Assembly: GCF_001722335.1 (NCBI RefSeq)
Contig: NZ_MIHA01000010.1
Location: forward strand, 138,993 to 202,992
Direction of reading: 5' to 3'
DNA: 64,000 nt
Source of the DNA: Mycolicibacterium flavescens
GTDB taxonomy: Bacteria; Actinomycetota; Actinomycetes; Mycobacteriales; Mycobacteriaceae
Shown one piece after another: positions 18,206 through 27,902 of the stretch. The position numbers were made by a program, and so were the translations under genes. Below the pieces are notes generated by a model. That model saw only the letters and a list, made by a program, of their open reading frames with translations. It was not told the DNA's origin and made no database searches. How positions within the stretch are numbered: position 1 is the stretch's first letter; the number at the start of each line of letters is the position of its first letter.

Positions 18206-18337
18206 CTATACGGCCTTGCGCAGGGTGGGCTCGTCGTCGAGCTGTTCGGAGGTGTCACCCTCGACCAGGACATCGCCGTGGTAGAGCGCCTCGAAATCAA
18301 CCTTGATGACATCTGCACTGGTGTCGTCGATCCACAT
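18206..18337 (-). CDS. 43-residue conserved-looking acidic protein
   Basis: A short open frame on the minus strand from ATG 18337 to TAG, giving 43 residues. It begins MWIDDTSADVIKVDFEALYH and ends LDDEPTLRKAV; it is strongly acidic with no signal peptide or membrane segment. Three points support a real gene: TACTGT lies 7 bases before the ATG (leaderless arrangement), a perfect terminator hairpin follows the stop, and no longer gene covers the region. I do not recognise a named domain and propose no function. Two TTACC-N4-GGTAR boxes lie 67-104 bases upstream and may control it. Confidence 0.65.
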   Translation of the reverse strand: MWIDDTSADVIKVDFEALYHGDVLVEGDTSEQLDDEPTLRKAV

Positions 18338-18344
18338 GTACTCG

Positions 18345-18350
18345 ACAGTA
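18345..18350 (-). promoter_or_regulatory. -10 element of the 43-residue gene
   Basis: Minus-strand TACTGT, 7 bases before ATG 18337. Confidence 0.5.
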
Positions 18351-18403
18351 GGGGTCTCGTTTAAGGAATCTTTGAGTCACGGTTCGGAATACTGTGGCAA
18401 TTC

Positions 18404-18440
18404 TTACCGCCCGGTAGGGTCTGTTATTACCCGCCGGTAA
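18404..18440. promoter_or_regulatory. Paired TTACC-N4-GGTAR boxes
   Basis: TTACC-GCCC-GGTAG (18404-18417) and TTACC-CGCC-GGTAA (18427-18440) are two near-identical dyads 23 bases apart, between the DoxX gene and the 43-residue gene. Two-turn spacing suggests two dimers binding one DNA face. The regulator is unknown; the TetR protein at 21357 is a candidate. Confidence 0.45.
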
Positions 18441-18452
18441 GGATTTTGCTGG

Positions 18453-19010
18453 TCAGGGCTGGGCGGGCGGGCTGAAGTGGATCGGGTTGGTGCCCAGCAG
18501 CGCCACCCAGGTGAGGATCGCGGCGGCTACCGCGGCGATCAGCAGTCCGACCGCGATGCGCGTGCCCCAGCGGGTTCGGCCCAGCACCTTCGCGTCGAGT
18601 GAATAGGCGCCCGCGCCGAGGAACAACAGCCCGGTGGCGCCCAGGCCGATCAGAAACGGCACGTTGAACGGCTCGGACCAGAACGCCGCGCCCGAGACGT
18701 TGACCGCCCACGCGTCGACCATCGCCGCGATCACCGCGAACGCCGCCAACGGCGTCAGCGCGCCGAGGATCAGGCCCAGCCCGCCGAGCGTCTCGGCGCT
18801 GGTCACCATGGCCGCGGCCAGGCCGGGCAGCCGCCACCCGGCCTGCTCCATGAAGCCGACCGTGGTGCTGAAGTCGAAGGCCTTGATCAGGCCGGCCTGC
18901 AGGATCGCCGCCCCGACGCCGATGCGCAGGATCAGCAGGCCGATATCGGCCGCCCCGTCGCGCGTCGGCGTGAGCGGGAGGGTGGCACTGGTCGTGTCTG
19001 GCGCAGTCAT
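18453..19010 (-). CDS. DoxX family membrane protein
   Basis: A 185-residue DoxX protein with four hydrophobic segments. The signature DIGLLILRIGVGAAILQAGL is followed by IKAFDFSTTVGFMEQAGWRL, GGLGLILGALTPLAAFAVIA and ATGLLFLGAGAYSLDAKVLG. ATG 19010 is used as the start; an in-frame GTG at 19037 would add nine hydrophobic residues and no clear ribosome binding site distinguishes them. The gene diverges from the MmpL operon. It is longer at both ends than the DoxX protein at 4 kb and only distantly similar to it. Its partner oxidoreductase, if any, is not in the neighbourhood. Confidence 0.85.
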   Translation of the reverse strand: MTAPDTTSATLPLTPTRDGAADIGLLILRIGVGAAILQAGLIKAFDFSTTVGFMEQAGWRLPGLAAAMVTSAETLGGLGLILGALTPLAAFAVIAAMVDAWAVNVSGAAFWSEPFNVPFLIGLGATGLLFLGAGAYSLDAKVLGRTRWGTRIAVGLLIAAVAAAILTWVALLGTNPIHFSPPAQP

Positions 19011-19094
19011 GATGTTTACGACTAGCAGAGACCGCACAACTCATCGACAGGTTTTTCCCAAGGGCTGCGTCTGGCGCTGTCCGCTTACCATTGT

Positions 19095-19100
19095 TAAGTT
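19095..19100 (+). promoter_or_regulatory. Candidate -10 of the mmpL operon
   Basis: TAAGTT fits TANNNT and lies 34 bases before GTG 19135, which has its own GGAGGA. The surrounding CTTACC...TTAAG is an imperfect dyad whose left half repeats TTACC of the boxes at 18404-18440. Confidence 0.35.
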
Positions 19101-19134
19101 AGCGCCGTTATCCCGACTGAGCGGAGGACGCGGT

Positions 19135-21357
19135 GTGCTGCAACGGATAGCGAGCCTGGCCATCGCGGCGCCGCGGCGCATCATCGCAGTCGCGCTGCTG
19201 GTGATGGTGGCCTGCGGCGTCTTCGGCGTCCCGGTTGCCAGGCACCTCTCCGCCGGCGGGTTCCAGGACCCGACGTCGGAATCCGCGCGGGCCAGCCAGC
19301 TGCTGGTGGACAAGTTCGGTCAGGGCGACATGGAACTGATCATCAGCGTCACCGCCGCCGACGGGGCCCGCAGCCCGGCGGCGCGGGCGGTCGGCACCGA
19401 GCTGGCCGACGAACTCGCCGCCTCCCCGCACGTCGTGCAGGTCACCTCCGCCTGGACCGCGCCGCCGCCCGCCGCGCCCGCGATGATCAGCGAGGACGGT
19501 AAGACCGGCCTGATCGTCGCGGGCATCACCGGTGGTGAGAGCGGTGCGCAGGCGCACGCCAAGGAACTGACGCAGCGGCTCGTGCACGACCGCGACGGAG
19601 TCACCGTGCGCGCGGGCGGTGAGGCGATGACCTACGTGCAGATCAACGGGCAGAGCGAACGAGACCTCCTGCGGATGGAGGCGATCGCGATTCCGCTGAG
19701 CTTCGTCGCGCTGGTCTGGGTGTTCGGCGGGCTGCTGGCGGCCGCGCTGCCGCTGGCGATCGGCGGCTTCGCGATCCTCGGGTCGATGGCCGTGCTGCGG
19801 GCGGTCACCATGGTCACCGACGTGTCGATCTTCGCGCTGAACCTGAGCGTCGCGATGGGGCTGGCCCTGGCGATCGACTACACGCTGCTGATCATCAGCC
19901 GGTACCGCGACGAGCTGGCCGGCGGCGCCGATCGCGAGCGCGCGCTGCTGCGCACCATGGCCACCGCCGGACGCACCGTGCTGTTCTCGGCGCTGACCGT
20001 CGCGCTGTCGATGGCCGCGATGGTGCTGTTCCCGATGTACTTCCTCAAGTCGTTCGCCTACGCCGGGATCGCGGTGGTGACGTTCGCGGCCGTTGCCGCC
20101 GTGGTGGTGGCACCCGCGGCGATCGTGCTGCTCGGCGACCGGTTGGACTCCCTGGACGTGCGGCGGCTGATCCGTCGCGTGCTCGGCAGGCCCGAACCCG
20201 TGCGCAAGCCGGCCGAGCAGACGTTCTGGTACCGCTGCACCAAATACGTGATGCGGCGGGCGATTCCGATCGGGGTGCTGATCGTCGCGCTGCTGCTCCT
20301 GCTCGGCGCCCCGTTCCTCGGCGCCAAATGGGGATTCCCCGACGACCGCGTGCTGCCCACGTCGGCGTCGGCGCGCCAGATCGGTGACCAGCTGCGGACC
20401 GGCTTCGCCGTCGACTCCGCGCAGAACGCGACGGTCGTGTTGCCCGACACGGGCGGGGTGACTCCCGCCGAGCTCGACCGCTACGCCGCCGATCTGTCGG
20501 AGGTGAGCGACGTGTCGTCGGTGTCGGCGCCCGGCGGCACATTCGCCGACGGACAGCGCGTCGGCCCACCGTCGGCGCCGACCGGCGCCAGGGACGGCAG
20601 CGCGTTCCTGACGGTGGCCAGCACCGCGCCGCTGTTCAGCGACGCCTCCGAAGGTCAACTCGACCAGCTCCACGCGGTGGCCACCCCCGGCGGGGTCGAT
20701 GCGCAGGTGACCGGCGTCGCGCAGATCAACCGCGACAGCTCCTCGTCGATCACCTCGCGGCTGCCTGCGGTGCTGGCGGTGATCGCGGCCATCACCTTCG
20801 TGCTGCTGTTCCTGCTCACCGGCAGCGTCGTGCTACCGCTGAAGGCGTTGGTGCTCAACGTCTTATCGCTGGCGGCCGCGTTCGGCGCACTGGTCTGGAT
20901 CTTCCAGGAGGGCCACCTGGGAGCGCTGGGCACGACACCGACCGGCACCCTGGTGGCGAACATGCCGGTGCTGCTGTTCTGCATCGCGTTCGGGCTGTCG
21001 ATGGACTACGAGGTGTTCCTGGTGTCGCGGATCCGCGAGTACTGGTTGTCGTCGCAGGGCACGGACGCCACCCCGCAGCAACGCAACGACGAGAGCGTCG
21101 CGCTCGGCCTGGCCCGGACCGGCCGCGTGGTGACCGCGGCGGCGCTGTTGATGTCGATCTCGTTCGCCGCGCTGATCACCGCGGAGGTGTCGTTCATGCG
21201 GATGTTCGGCGTCGGGTTGACGCTGGCGGTTCTCGCCGATGCCACACTGGTGCGTATGGCACTGGTGCCTGCGTTCATGCATCTCCTCGGCCGGTGGAAC
21301 TGGTGGGCTCCCCGGCCGCTGGCCCGGCTGCACGCGCGGATCGGGATCAGCGAGTGA
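19135..21357 (+). CDS. MMPL family transporter, MmpL13-like
   Basis: A 740-residue RND-type MmpL protein. An N-terminal helix (IAAPRRIIAVALLVMVACGV) is followed by the first extracytoplasmic domain, helices 2-6, a cytoplasmic loop around residue 350, helix 7, the second extracytoplasmic domain and helices 8-12. The proton-relay Asp-Tyr pairs are seen in ALAIDYTLLIISRYRDEL and LSMDYEVFLVSRIREY. GTG 19135 is preceded by GGAGGA six bases away. In M. tuberculosis H37Rv the gene at this place is split in two (mmpL13a/mmpL13b); here it is whole. It probably exports a lipid. The TetR regulator and a methyltransferase follow without gaps. Confidence 0.93.
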   Translation: MLQRIASLAIAAPRRIIAVALLVMVACGVFGVPVARHLSAGGFQDPTSESARASQLLVDKFGQGDMELIISVTAADGARSPAARAVGTELADELAASPHVVQVTSAWTAPPPAAPAMISEDGKTGLIVAGITGGESGAQAHAKELTQRLVHDRDGVTVRAGGEAMTYVQINGQSERDLLRMEAIAIPLSFVALVWVFGGLLAAALPLAIGGFAILGSMAVLRAVTMVTDVSIFALNLSVAMGLALAIDYTLLIISRYRDELAGGADRERALLRTMATAGRTVLFSALTVALSMAAMVLFPMYFLKSFAYAGIAVVTFAAVAAVVVAPAAIVLLGDRLDSLDVRRLIRRVLGRPEPVRKPAEQTFWYRCTKYVMRRAIPIGVLIVALLLLLGAPFLGAKWGFPDDRVLPTSASARQIGDQLRTGFAVDSAQNATVVLPDTGGVTPAELDRYAADLSEVSDVSSVSAPGGTFADGQRVGPPSAPTGARDGSAFLTVASTAPLFSDASEGQLDQLHAVATPGGVDAQVTGVAQINRDSSSSITSRLPAVLAVIAAITFVLLFLLTGSVVLPLKALVLNVLSLAAAFGALVWIFQEGHLGALGTTPTGTLVANMPVLLFCIAFGLSMDYEVFLVSRIREYWLSSQGTDATPQQRNDESVALGLARTGRVVTAAALLMSISFAALITAEVSFMRMFGVGLTLAVLADATLVRMALVPAFMHLLGRWNWWAPRPLARLHARIGISE

Positions 21358-22046
21358 TGAAGGACTTCAAGCGACGGCGGGCCCCGCGCGGGTCCGGCGA
21401 GCAGCTGCGCGACGAGATCCTCGACGCGACCACGTCGCTGCTGTTGGAGACCGGCAACGCCAAGGACGTGTCGATCCGGTCGGTGGCGCAGCGGGTCGGG
21501 GTGACCCCGCCGTCGATCTACCTGCACTTCGCCGACAAGGACGCCCTGCTGGACGCGGTGTGCGCACGGTACTTCGAGAAGCTCGACGAGGAGATGCAGA
21601 GCGTGGCGGCCGTTCAGCCGTCGACCATCGAGGTGCTGCGCGCCCAGGGGTTGGCCTACGTGCGGTTCGCGATGAAAACCCCTCAGCTGTACCGCATTGC
21701 GGCGATGGGGGAGAGCCGGCCGGGCAGCGACGTCGACGTGGCGCTGAACAGCTCGGCGTTCGTGCACCTGCGTGCCGCGGTCGAGAAACTGATGGCCGAG
21801 GGAATCTACCCGCCGGGGGATCCGACCGCCACCGCACTGGAGTTGATGACCGTCGCGCACGGGGTGGCCGCGATGTTGATCTCCAAACCGTATCTGCCGT
21901 GGGGCGACGTCGAGGACTTCGCCGACCGCGTGCTTCGCGCGGTGTGCCTGGGGCAGATCACGATGGGCGCGCTCGACCCGGAGGCGGCGCCGCCGGAAAC
22001 CGTTTCACGATTGAAGGGACTGCTCGGTGTCGAACACAGTCGATAA
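21357..22046 (+). CDS. TetR family transcriptional regulator
   Basis: A 229-residue regulator. The HTH spans about residues 14-60: LRDEILDATTSLLLETG, then SIRSVAQRVGVTPPSIYLHF, a typical TetR recognition helix followed by ADKDALLDAVC. The C-terminal ligand domain is helical and ends near the methyltransferase start. The TGATG junction with the MmpL stop shows translational coupling. A GTG three bases earlier is also possible. As with other transporter-linked TetR proteins it probably represses its own operon; candidate sites are the dyad near the mmpL -10 and the TTACC-N4-GGTAR boxes at 18404-18440. The ligand is unknown. Confidence 0.92.
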   Translation: MKDFKRRRAPRGSGEQLRDEILDATTSLLLETGNAKDVSIRSVAQRVGVTPPSIYLHFADKDALLDAVCARYFEKLDEEMQSVAAVQPSTIEVLRAQGLAYVRFAMKTPQLYRIAAMGESRPGSDVDVALNSSAFVHLRAAVEKLMAEGIYPPGDPTATALELMTVAHGVAAMLISKPYLPWGDVEDFADRVLRAVCLGQITMGALDPEAAPPETVSRLKGLLGVEHSR

Positions 22047-22680
22047 CCCGTTTTTCGCGCGGCTGTGGACGGTGATGTCCGCCCACGAGACCGACGCCAT
22101 CCGCGAGTTGCGCCGCCAGAACCTCGCCGGGCTGACCGGCCGGGTGCTCGAAGTCGGTGCCGGAACCGGAACCAACTTCGAGTTCTACCCCGACACGGTC
22201 AGCGAGGTGGTCGCCGTCGAACCCGAGCGCCGGCTCGCCGAACAGGCACAGCAGGCGGCCGCGACGGCACGGGTGCCGGTCACCGTGCGCACCGACACCG
22301 TCGAGCAGTTCATGGCGGCAGGCAATCAGCCGTTCGACGCGGTGGTCTGCTCGCTGGTGCTGTGCTCGGTCGAAGACCCCGAAAATGTTCTGCGGCAACT
22401 GCTCTCCCTGCTGCGGCCCGGTGGCGAACTGCGCTATCTCGAGCACATCGCCGGCTCCGGTGCCCGCGCCCGACTGCAGCGGATCGCCGACGCCACGGTG
22501 TGGCCCCGACTGCTCGGGAACTGCCACACCCACCGGCACACCGAGGACAGCATCGTGGCCGCGGGCTTCGAGGTGGCCGACGCGAGGCGGGAGTGGACGA
22601 TGCCGCGATGGGCGCCGCTGCCGGTGGCCGAAGTCGCGATCGGCCGCGCCGTGCGGCCCGCGGATCCGCATATCGACTGA
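22027..22680 (+). CDS. Class I SAM-dependent methyltransferase
   Basis: A 217-residue methyltransferase (Methyltransf_11 type) starting at GTG 22027 and overlapping the TetR gene by 20 bases. The SAM-binding motif I is VLEVGAGTGTNF, motif II ends in AVEPERRLAEQA, and post-motif segments DAVVCSLVLCSVEDPENVL and LRPGGELRYLEHIAGSGAR follow in order. It resembles the phosphatidylethanolamine N-methyltransferase/METTL7 type and matches the position of Rv1147 after mmpL13 in M. tuberculosis. Coupling with the MmpL and TetR genes suggests that it modifies the lipid the transporter moves. The substrate is inferred only. Confidence 0.9.
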   Translation: MSNTVDNPFFARLWTVMSAHETDAIRELRRQNLAGLTGRVLEVGAGTGTNFEFYPDTVSEVVAVEPERRLAEQAQQAAATARVPVTVRTDTVEQFMAAGNQPFDAVVCSLVLCSVEDPENVLRQLLSLLRPGGELRYLEHIAGSGARARLQRIADATVWPRLLGNCHTHRHTEDSIVAAGFEVADARREWTMPRWAPLPVAEVAIGRAVRPADPHID

Positions 22681-22758
22681 CACGCGCGACGCGGCTCTGT
22701 AGTGTCCGTCAATATTCAACGGTAGTCCGACAGTCCGTTGCCGATCTGAGGACTACAT

Positions 22759-23931
22759 GTGGCGAGACAGGCAACGCTTTTGACCATCCCCAAATCGCTT
22801 GCCGCCGTGGGCATCGCGCTTCTGCTGTCGGTGTGCGCGCCGCCGGCCCTGGTCAACGCCGACCCCGTGCCGGCGGCGCCCCAGCCCGACGAGGATCCGG
22901 CGGGTTTCGACCTCGACGCGTTGATCGCCGCCGCCCGCACCGAACCCGGCATCACGGTCTACGACCAGACCACCAAGGTCGTGGACACCGCCAAGGGCTT
23001 CGCCGCGAAGTACGGGTTGGAGGCCACCGGGGTGAAGGTCGAGCTCGGGGCCATCGGGAAAGTGCTGGAGGAGAACCGGTCCGGCAACGTCATCGGCGAC
23101 GTCGTCATCAACGAGGACCTTCCGGCGTACGCCGTCGAGCTGCTGGGTCCGGGCGTGCTCGTCAACTGGGTGCCCGGGGACATGAAGGGCTCGATCAAAC
23201 CCGAGGACCAGAACCCGCTGATCGTTCACTACGGCCCGATGGGCTGGGTCTACAACAGCCAGACCTACCCAAGCTGTCCGGTGTCCAACATCTGGCAGCT
23301 CACCGACGACCAGTTCGACGGACGCGTCGCGATGGCCGATCCGCTCAGCAACGCTAAGTACCCCTACTGGTTCAACTCGATGGCGCTCAACGACGACGCC
23401 GCGCTGCGCGGCGCCTACCGGGAGCACTACGGGACGGAGCTGGTCACCGATCAGCCCGATGCCGCCCACGAGTGGGTCCGGCGTTTCGCGCAGAACAATC
23501 CCAGGCTCACCCAGAACGACGAGGAAGTCTCCGAAGCTGTCGGCGGCCCCGACCAGCAGAACCCGAGCTTCGGCCCCGTCTCGATGGCCAAGTTCCGCAA
23601 CAACGCGCAGAAGGGCTACCACCTGGCTCTGTGCGACGGCATGAAACCGTGGGCGCTGCAATCGTTCCCGTCGGCGATCGCGTACGCCGCGAAGACCGAC
23701 AGCCCCAACGCCGCCAAGCTCTACATCCACTACATGCTGACCGAAGAGGGCTTCGGAACTCAACTCGCCGACGGCAAGCCCTCCGCGAACTCCCAGATAC
23801 CCGCACCGGACGACCCGTCCAACGTCAAGGACTTCCTGGACCAGATGGCGCCGTTCCCCAGCGCCGACCTCGTCAGCGACTACCGCAGCAAGACCGCGTG
23901 GGACGACTTCTGGCGCCGCTCGCGCGGCTGA
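22759..23931 (+). CDS. Extracellular solute-binding protein, orphan
   Basis: A 390-residue exported protein. A signal peptide (LLTIPKSLAAVGIALLLSVC, then NADPVPAAP) is followed by a periplasmic-binding-protein fold of the iron(III)/2-aminoethylphosphonate type. Motifs include ITVYDQTTKV, GVLVNWVPGDMKG, YYGPMGWVYNSQTYP-like text around residue 160 (HYGPMGWVYNSQTYPSC) and KPSANSQIPAPDDPS near the end. A Cys occurs in the signal region, but the lipobox is poor. No permease or ATPase gene lies on either side, so it is an orphan in this window; the ABC partner may be elsewhere. GAGGAC lies 8 bases before the GTG start. The ligand is unknown. Confidence 0.82.
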   Translation: MARQATLLTIPKSLAAVGIALLLSVCAPPALVNADPVPAAPQPDEDPAGFDLDALIAAARTEPGITVYDQTTKVVDTAKGFAAKYGLEATGVKVELGAIGKVLEENRSGNVIGDVVINEDLPAYAVELLGPGVLVNWVPGDMKGSIKPEDQNPLIVHYGPMGWVYNSQTYPSCPVSNIWQLTDDQFDGRVAMADPLSNAKYPYWFNSMALNDDAALRGAYREHYGTELVTDQPDAAHEWVRRFAQNNPRLTQNDEEVSEAVGGPDQQNPSFGPVSMAKFRNNAQKGYHLALCDGMKPWALQSFPSAIAYAAKTDSPNAAKLYIHYMLTEEGFGTQLADGKPSANSQIPAPDDPSNVKDFLDQMAPFPSADLVSDYRSKTAWDDFWRRSRG

Positions 23932-23937
23932 CCCGGC

Positions 23938-24651
23938 TCAGTCCAGAAGTGCGGGCAGGCGTTGCAGCAGGGTGGGCAGCGCGGTGGCGGCGGATTCGCG
24001 CAGCGACACCGTCGCCGAATCCGACAGCGGGGTCGGTTCGGGGTTGACCTCGATGACCGGAATGCCATTCGACAGAGCGAACTCCGGTAACCCGGCCGCG
24101 GGGTAGACGATCGACGAGGTGCCGACCACGACGACGAGATCGGCTCCGGTGACCGCTTCGACTGAACGCTGCCATGCGTCCTCGGGAAGAGCCTCGCCGA
24201 ACCACACCACGCTGGGCCGGATCATCCCGCCGCACACGCAGTGCGGCGGGTCGACGGCCTCCACCGGCTCGGGCATCTCCGGCAGATCGCCCTCGAAGTT
24301 CGAATGGCAGACGTCGCAACGGAATTCGAACAGGCTGCCGTGAAGGTGGTAGACCTTCCTGCTGCCCGCGCGTTCGTGCAGGTTGTCGACGTTCTGGGTG
24401 ACGACGTGCACGTCGGCGTAGTCCTGCCAGGCGGCGACCGCGCGGTGGCCGTTGTTGGGTTCCACCGCGCTCATCATGTAGTGACGCCACAGGTACCACG
24501 CCCACACCCGTTCGGGGTGCGCCCGCCAACCGTCCGAGCTGGAGATCTCGTAGGGGTCGACCTTGGCCCACAGCCCGGTCTCGGCGTCCCGGAACGTGGG
24601 CACGCCGCTCTCGGCGGAGATACCCGCGCCGCTGAGGACAGCTACTTGCAC
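23938..24651 (-). CDS. cobB: NAD-dependent protein deacylase (sirtuin, CobB-type)
   Basis: A 237-residue sirtuin. The NAD motif is [17 protein letters not shown], the ribose-binding motif [13 protein letters not shown], and the catalytic His lies in HLHGSLF. A zinc site is formed by CDVC and CVCG. Tyr53 and Arg56 in AWYLWRHY are the class III signature that binds the carboxylate of succinyl- or malonyl-lysine, so desuccinylation is expected besides deacetylation. The GTG start at 24651 is preceded by TAGTTT at leaderless spacing. It diverges from a GntR gene. The order sirtuin-GntR-methyltransferase is the same as Rv1151c-Rv1153c. Confidence 0.95.
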   Translation of the reverse strand: MQVAVLSGAGISAESGVPTFRDAETGLWAKVDPYEISSSDGWRAHPERVWAWYLWRHYMMSAVEPNNGHRAVAAWQDYADVHVVTQNVDNLHERAGSRKVYHLHGSLFEFRCDVCHSNFEGDLPEMPEPVEAVDPPHCVCGGMIRPSVVWFGEALPEDAWQRSVEAVTGADLVVVVGTSSIVYPAAGLPEFALSNGIPVIEVNPEPTPLSDSATVSLRESAATALPTLLQRLPALLD

Positions 24652-24657
24652 ATGACC

Positions 24658-24663
24658 AAACTA
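24658..24663 (-). promoter_or_regulatory. -10 element of the sirtuin gene
   Basis: Minus-strand TAGTTT, 6 bases before GTG 24651, consistent with a leaderless transcript. TAATAC at about 24676-24681 may be the opposing -10 for the GntR gene, 7 bases before GTG 24688. Confidence 0.5.
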
Positions 24664-24687
24664 GCGGCTCTGCGTAATACTTAGCAC

Positions 24688-25053
24688 GTGGCCAACTTGG
24701 GGGATTGGGTACGTATCGATCAGCGCACGTCAGGCGCCTTGTTCGACCAGCTCCGGACGCAGATCATCGACGGCGTGCGCGACGGGCGGCTGCCGCCGGG
24801 CACCCGGCTGCCGACCGTGCGCGAGCTCGCCGGTCAGCTCGGGCTGGCGGTGAACACCGTCGCGCGGGCGTACCGGGAGCTCGAGACCGCGGGCATCGTC
24901 GAGACACGCGGCCGGTTCGGGACGTTCATCGCGCGGGCGGATCCGGCCGACGAGGCGATGGCCGCCGCCGCGCACACGTACGTGTCGGCGGCCAAGTCGC
25001 TGGGGATCGACAAGGCCGAGGCGCTGCGCTACGTCGAAGCGGCTTTCGACTAG
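24688..25053 (+). CDS. GntR family regulator, YtrA-type
   Basis: A 121-residue regulator with a GntR winged helix at residues 9-75: [20 protein letters not shown], then [20 protein letters not shown] and [11 protein letters not shown]. The effector domain is only about 45 residues, a single helical extension, as in YtrA-type GntR proteins, which often control transporter genes. GTG 24688 has no clear Shine-Dalgarno and is probably read from a leaderless mRNA. It diverges from the sirtuin gene and shares its stop with the convergent methyltransferase in CTAG. Target genes cannot be named. Confidence 0.9.
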   Translation: MANLGDWVRIDQRTSGALFDQLRTQIIDGVRDGRLPPGTRLPTVRELAGQLGLAVNTVARAYRELETAGIVETRGRFGTFIARADPADEAMAAAAHTYVSAAKSLGIDKAEALRYVEAAFD

Positions 25054-25886
25054 CCGAACTCGAGCAGCGTGAACACCGGCCGGACGGGGTCGAACAGCGG
25101 TATCCGCTGAATCGTCCACAGCACGGCGTTGACCGCCGCGCCGCGGCCGGGCGGCAGCGGCACATCGTGCACGGCGCGGATCCCGGGCACCTCGTTGACG
25201 AGGTTGGCGACCTGCGACGGGGTCATCGAGAACGGCATCGGCGGGACCCGGTAGCTCAGCGACGGCCGCAGCAGGCCCTTGGTGATCAGCCGGGCGAACC
25301 ACGCCGGCGGCAGGTCGAACATCATCGCACCGCCGGGGAACCGGCGTGCGCACTCGGTGATCAACCCCAACGCCTCGTGCGGCTGCAGGTACATCAGCAG
25401 CCCCTCGGCGGTGATGAAGACGCCGTCCTCGGCGTCGACCTGATCCATCCAGCTGTAGTCCAGCGCCGACTGGGCGAGCATCCGCACCCGGTCCGAGGCG
25501 GGCAGCAGCTTTCGGCGCAACTCCACCATCGGCGGCAGGTCAACGGTGAGCCAACGGAATTCGTGTCCGACATCGGAGGCGTCGAGCCGGTAGAAGCTGG
25601 TCTGCAGGCCCTCGGCGAGCGCCACCACCGTCGCGCGCGGGTGATCGCCGAGGTAGCGTCGCGTCTCCTTGTCGAACGCCTTCGCGCGCACCGCCATGTC
25701 CTGGCGGCGTGAGGGCCCGAACTTGGAGTAGTCGAAGTCGATGGAGTCGGCGAGTCGGATCGCCATGGGGTCCTCGATCAGGGCGTCGGGGCGGCGGGCC
25801 TCGGTCGCGCGGACCTGCAGCGTCATCAGCGCGGTCTCGGAGACTCCGCTGAGCGCGCTGCCGTCGACCTTGGGCGTGGAGTTCAC
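25050..25886 (-). CDS. LCM-type SAM methyltransferase, copy 1
   Basis: A 278-residue protein of the leucine carboxyl methyltransferase (Ppm1/TcmP) family. Key segments are [36 protein letters not shown] (SAM-binding motif I equivalent), [17 protein letters not shown] and [18 protein letters not shown]. The GTG start at 25886 has TACCCT 7 bases upstream, a leaderless arrangement. A close paralogue lies at 26412-27242 with a DUF1697 gene between. The position corresponds to Rv1153c (omt). Members methylate small-molecule or protein carboxyl/hydroxyl groups; the substrate here is unknown. Confidence 0.88.
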   Translation of the reverse strand: MNSTPKVDGSALSGVSETALMTLQVRATEARRPDALIEDPMAIRLADSIDFDYSKFGPSRRQDMAVRAKAFDKETRRYLGDHPRATVVALAEGLQTSFYRLDASDVGHEFRWLTVDLPPMVELRRKLLPASDRVRMLAQSALDYSWMDQVDAEDGVFITAEGLLMYLQPHEALGLITECARRFPGGAMMFDLPPAWFARLITKGLLRPSLSYRVPPMPFSMTPSQVANLVNEVPGIRAVHDVPLPPGRGAAVNAVLWTIQRIPLFDPVRPVFTLLEFG

Positions 25887-25893
25887 GAACGCG

Positions 25894-25899
25894 AGGGTA
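25894..25899 (-). promoter_or_regulatory. -10 element of methyltransferase copy 1
   Basis: Minus-strand TACCCT, 7 bases before GTG 25886. Confidence 0.5.
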
Positions 25900-26411
25900 C
25901 TAGCGCAGCAGTTTGTCCACTGTGCGCAGGTTGCGGGTGGTGGTCGCCGACTTGTACCGCTTCTTGCCCATGGTCTTGCCGATCGTCGTGGCGAGCGTCG
26001 CCGACCGCGGCACCTGCCAGTAGATGACGCCGTCGCCGCGTGCGATCTTCTCGTGCGCGCCCTCGGGCAGCGCGGCGAGTTCGTCGAGCACCTGCTCGTC
26101 GGACACGAACGTCACGTAGGAGTGGTGACCGTCGACCTCGCGCTCGAACGGGAACGCCGCCGAGATCGCCGCCACCACATCGAGGGGGTACACCAGCACC
26201 CAGGCGTCGTAGCCGAAGGTCTCGCGCAGGGCCTTCTGCGCCGTGTCGCGCACCGCCGCGGTGTCTTTCCGGCTGTCGAGCAGTACGTTGCCGCTGGCGA
26301 GAATCGTTCGTACACCGGTGAATCCGGCGGACTCGAACGTCGAAGCGACCTCCGCCATCTTGAGGTTCACGCCGCCGACGTTGACGCCGCGCAGGAGGAC
26401 CGCATACCGGG

Positions 26412-26415
<4 letters not shown>
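25900..26415 (-). CDS. DUF1697 family protein
   Basis: A 171-residue soluble protein of the DUF1697 family. The diagnostic N-terminus is YAVLLRGVNVGGVNLKMAEV, followed by GFTGVRTILASGNVLLDSRK, YPLDVVAAI and the C-terminal GKKRYKSATTTRNLRTVDKL. The family has two small alpha/beta domains and no established biochemical activity. GTG 26415 overlaps the stop of the upstream methyltransferase in GTGA, so the two are co-translated. Being held between two LCM-type methyltransferases suggests a joint task, but nothing in the sequence defines it. Confidence 0.9.
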
Positions 26416-27716
<1,301 letters not shown>

Positions 27717-27719
27717 AGC

Positions 27720-27725
27720 TACGCT
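27720..27725 (+). promoter_or_regulatory. -10 element of the DUF5302-like gene
   Basis: TACGCT, 6 bases before ATG 27732; the same hexamer and spacing as at 27261. Confidence 0.5.
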
Positions 27726-27731
27726 GCCGTC

Positions 27732-27902
27732 ATGGCATCGGATGCACCGGAAGACGACACCAAGCGCAAGTTCCGGGAAGCGCTGGAGCGCAAGAACGCC
27801 AAGGCGGCCGGCGGCGGTGACCACAAGGACGGCGGCGCCAAGCAGCCGCGCGCGCACGGACCGGTCGAGAACCGGCGGGAGTTCCGGCGCAAGAGCGGCT
27901 AA
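27732..27902 (+). CDS. Small basic DUF5302-like protein
   Basis: A 56-residue hydrophilic protein beginning MASDAPEDDTKRKFREALER and ending VENRREFRRKSG, rich in Lys, Arg and Gly. It resembles the actinobacterial DUF5302 family, short charged proteins without known function. A predicted leaderless promoter lies directly before it and the end overlaps the convergent MFS stop by four bases, so it is a compact independent gene. No membrane or export signal. An RNA- or DNA-associated role is possible from its charge but unproven. Confidence 0.8.
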   Translation: MASDAPEDDTKRKFREALERKNAKAAGGGDHKDGGAKQPRAHGPVENRREFRRKSG

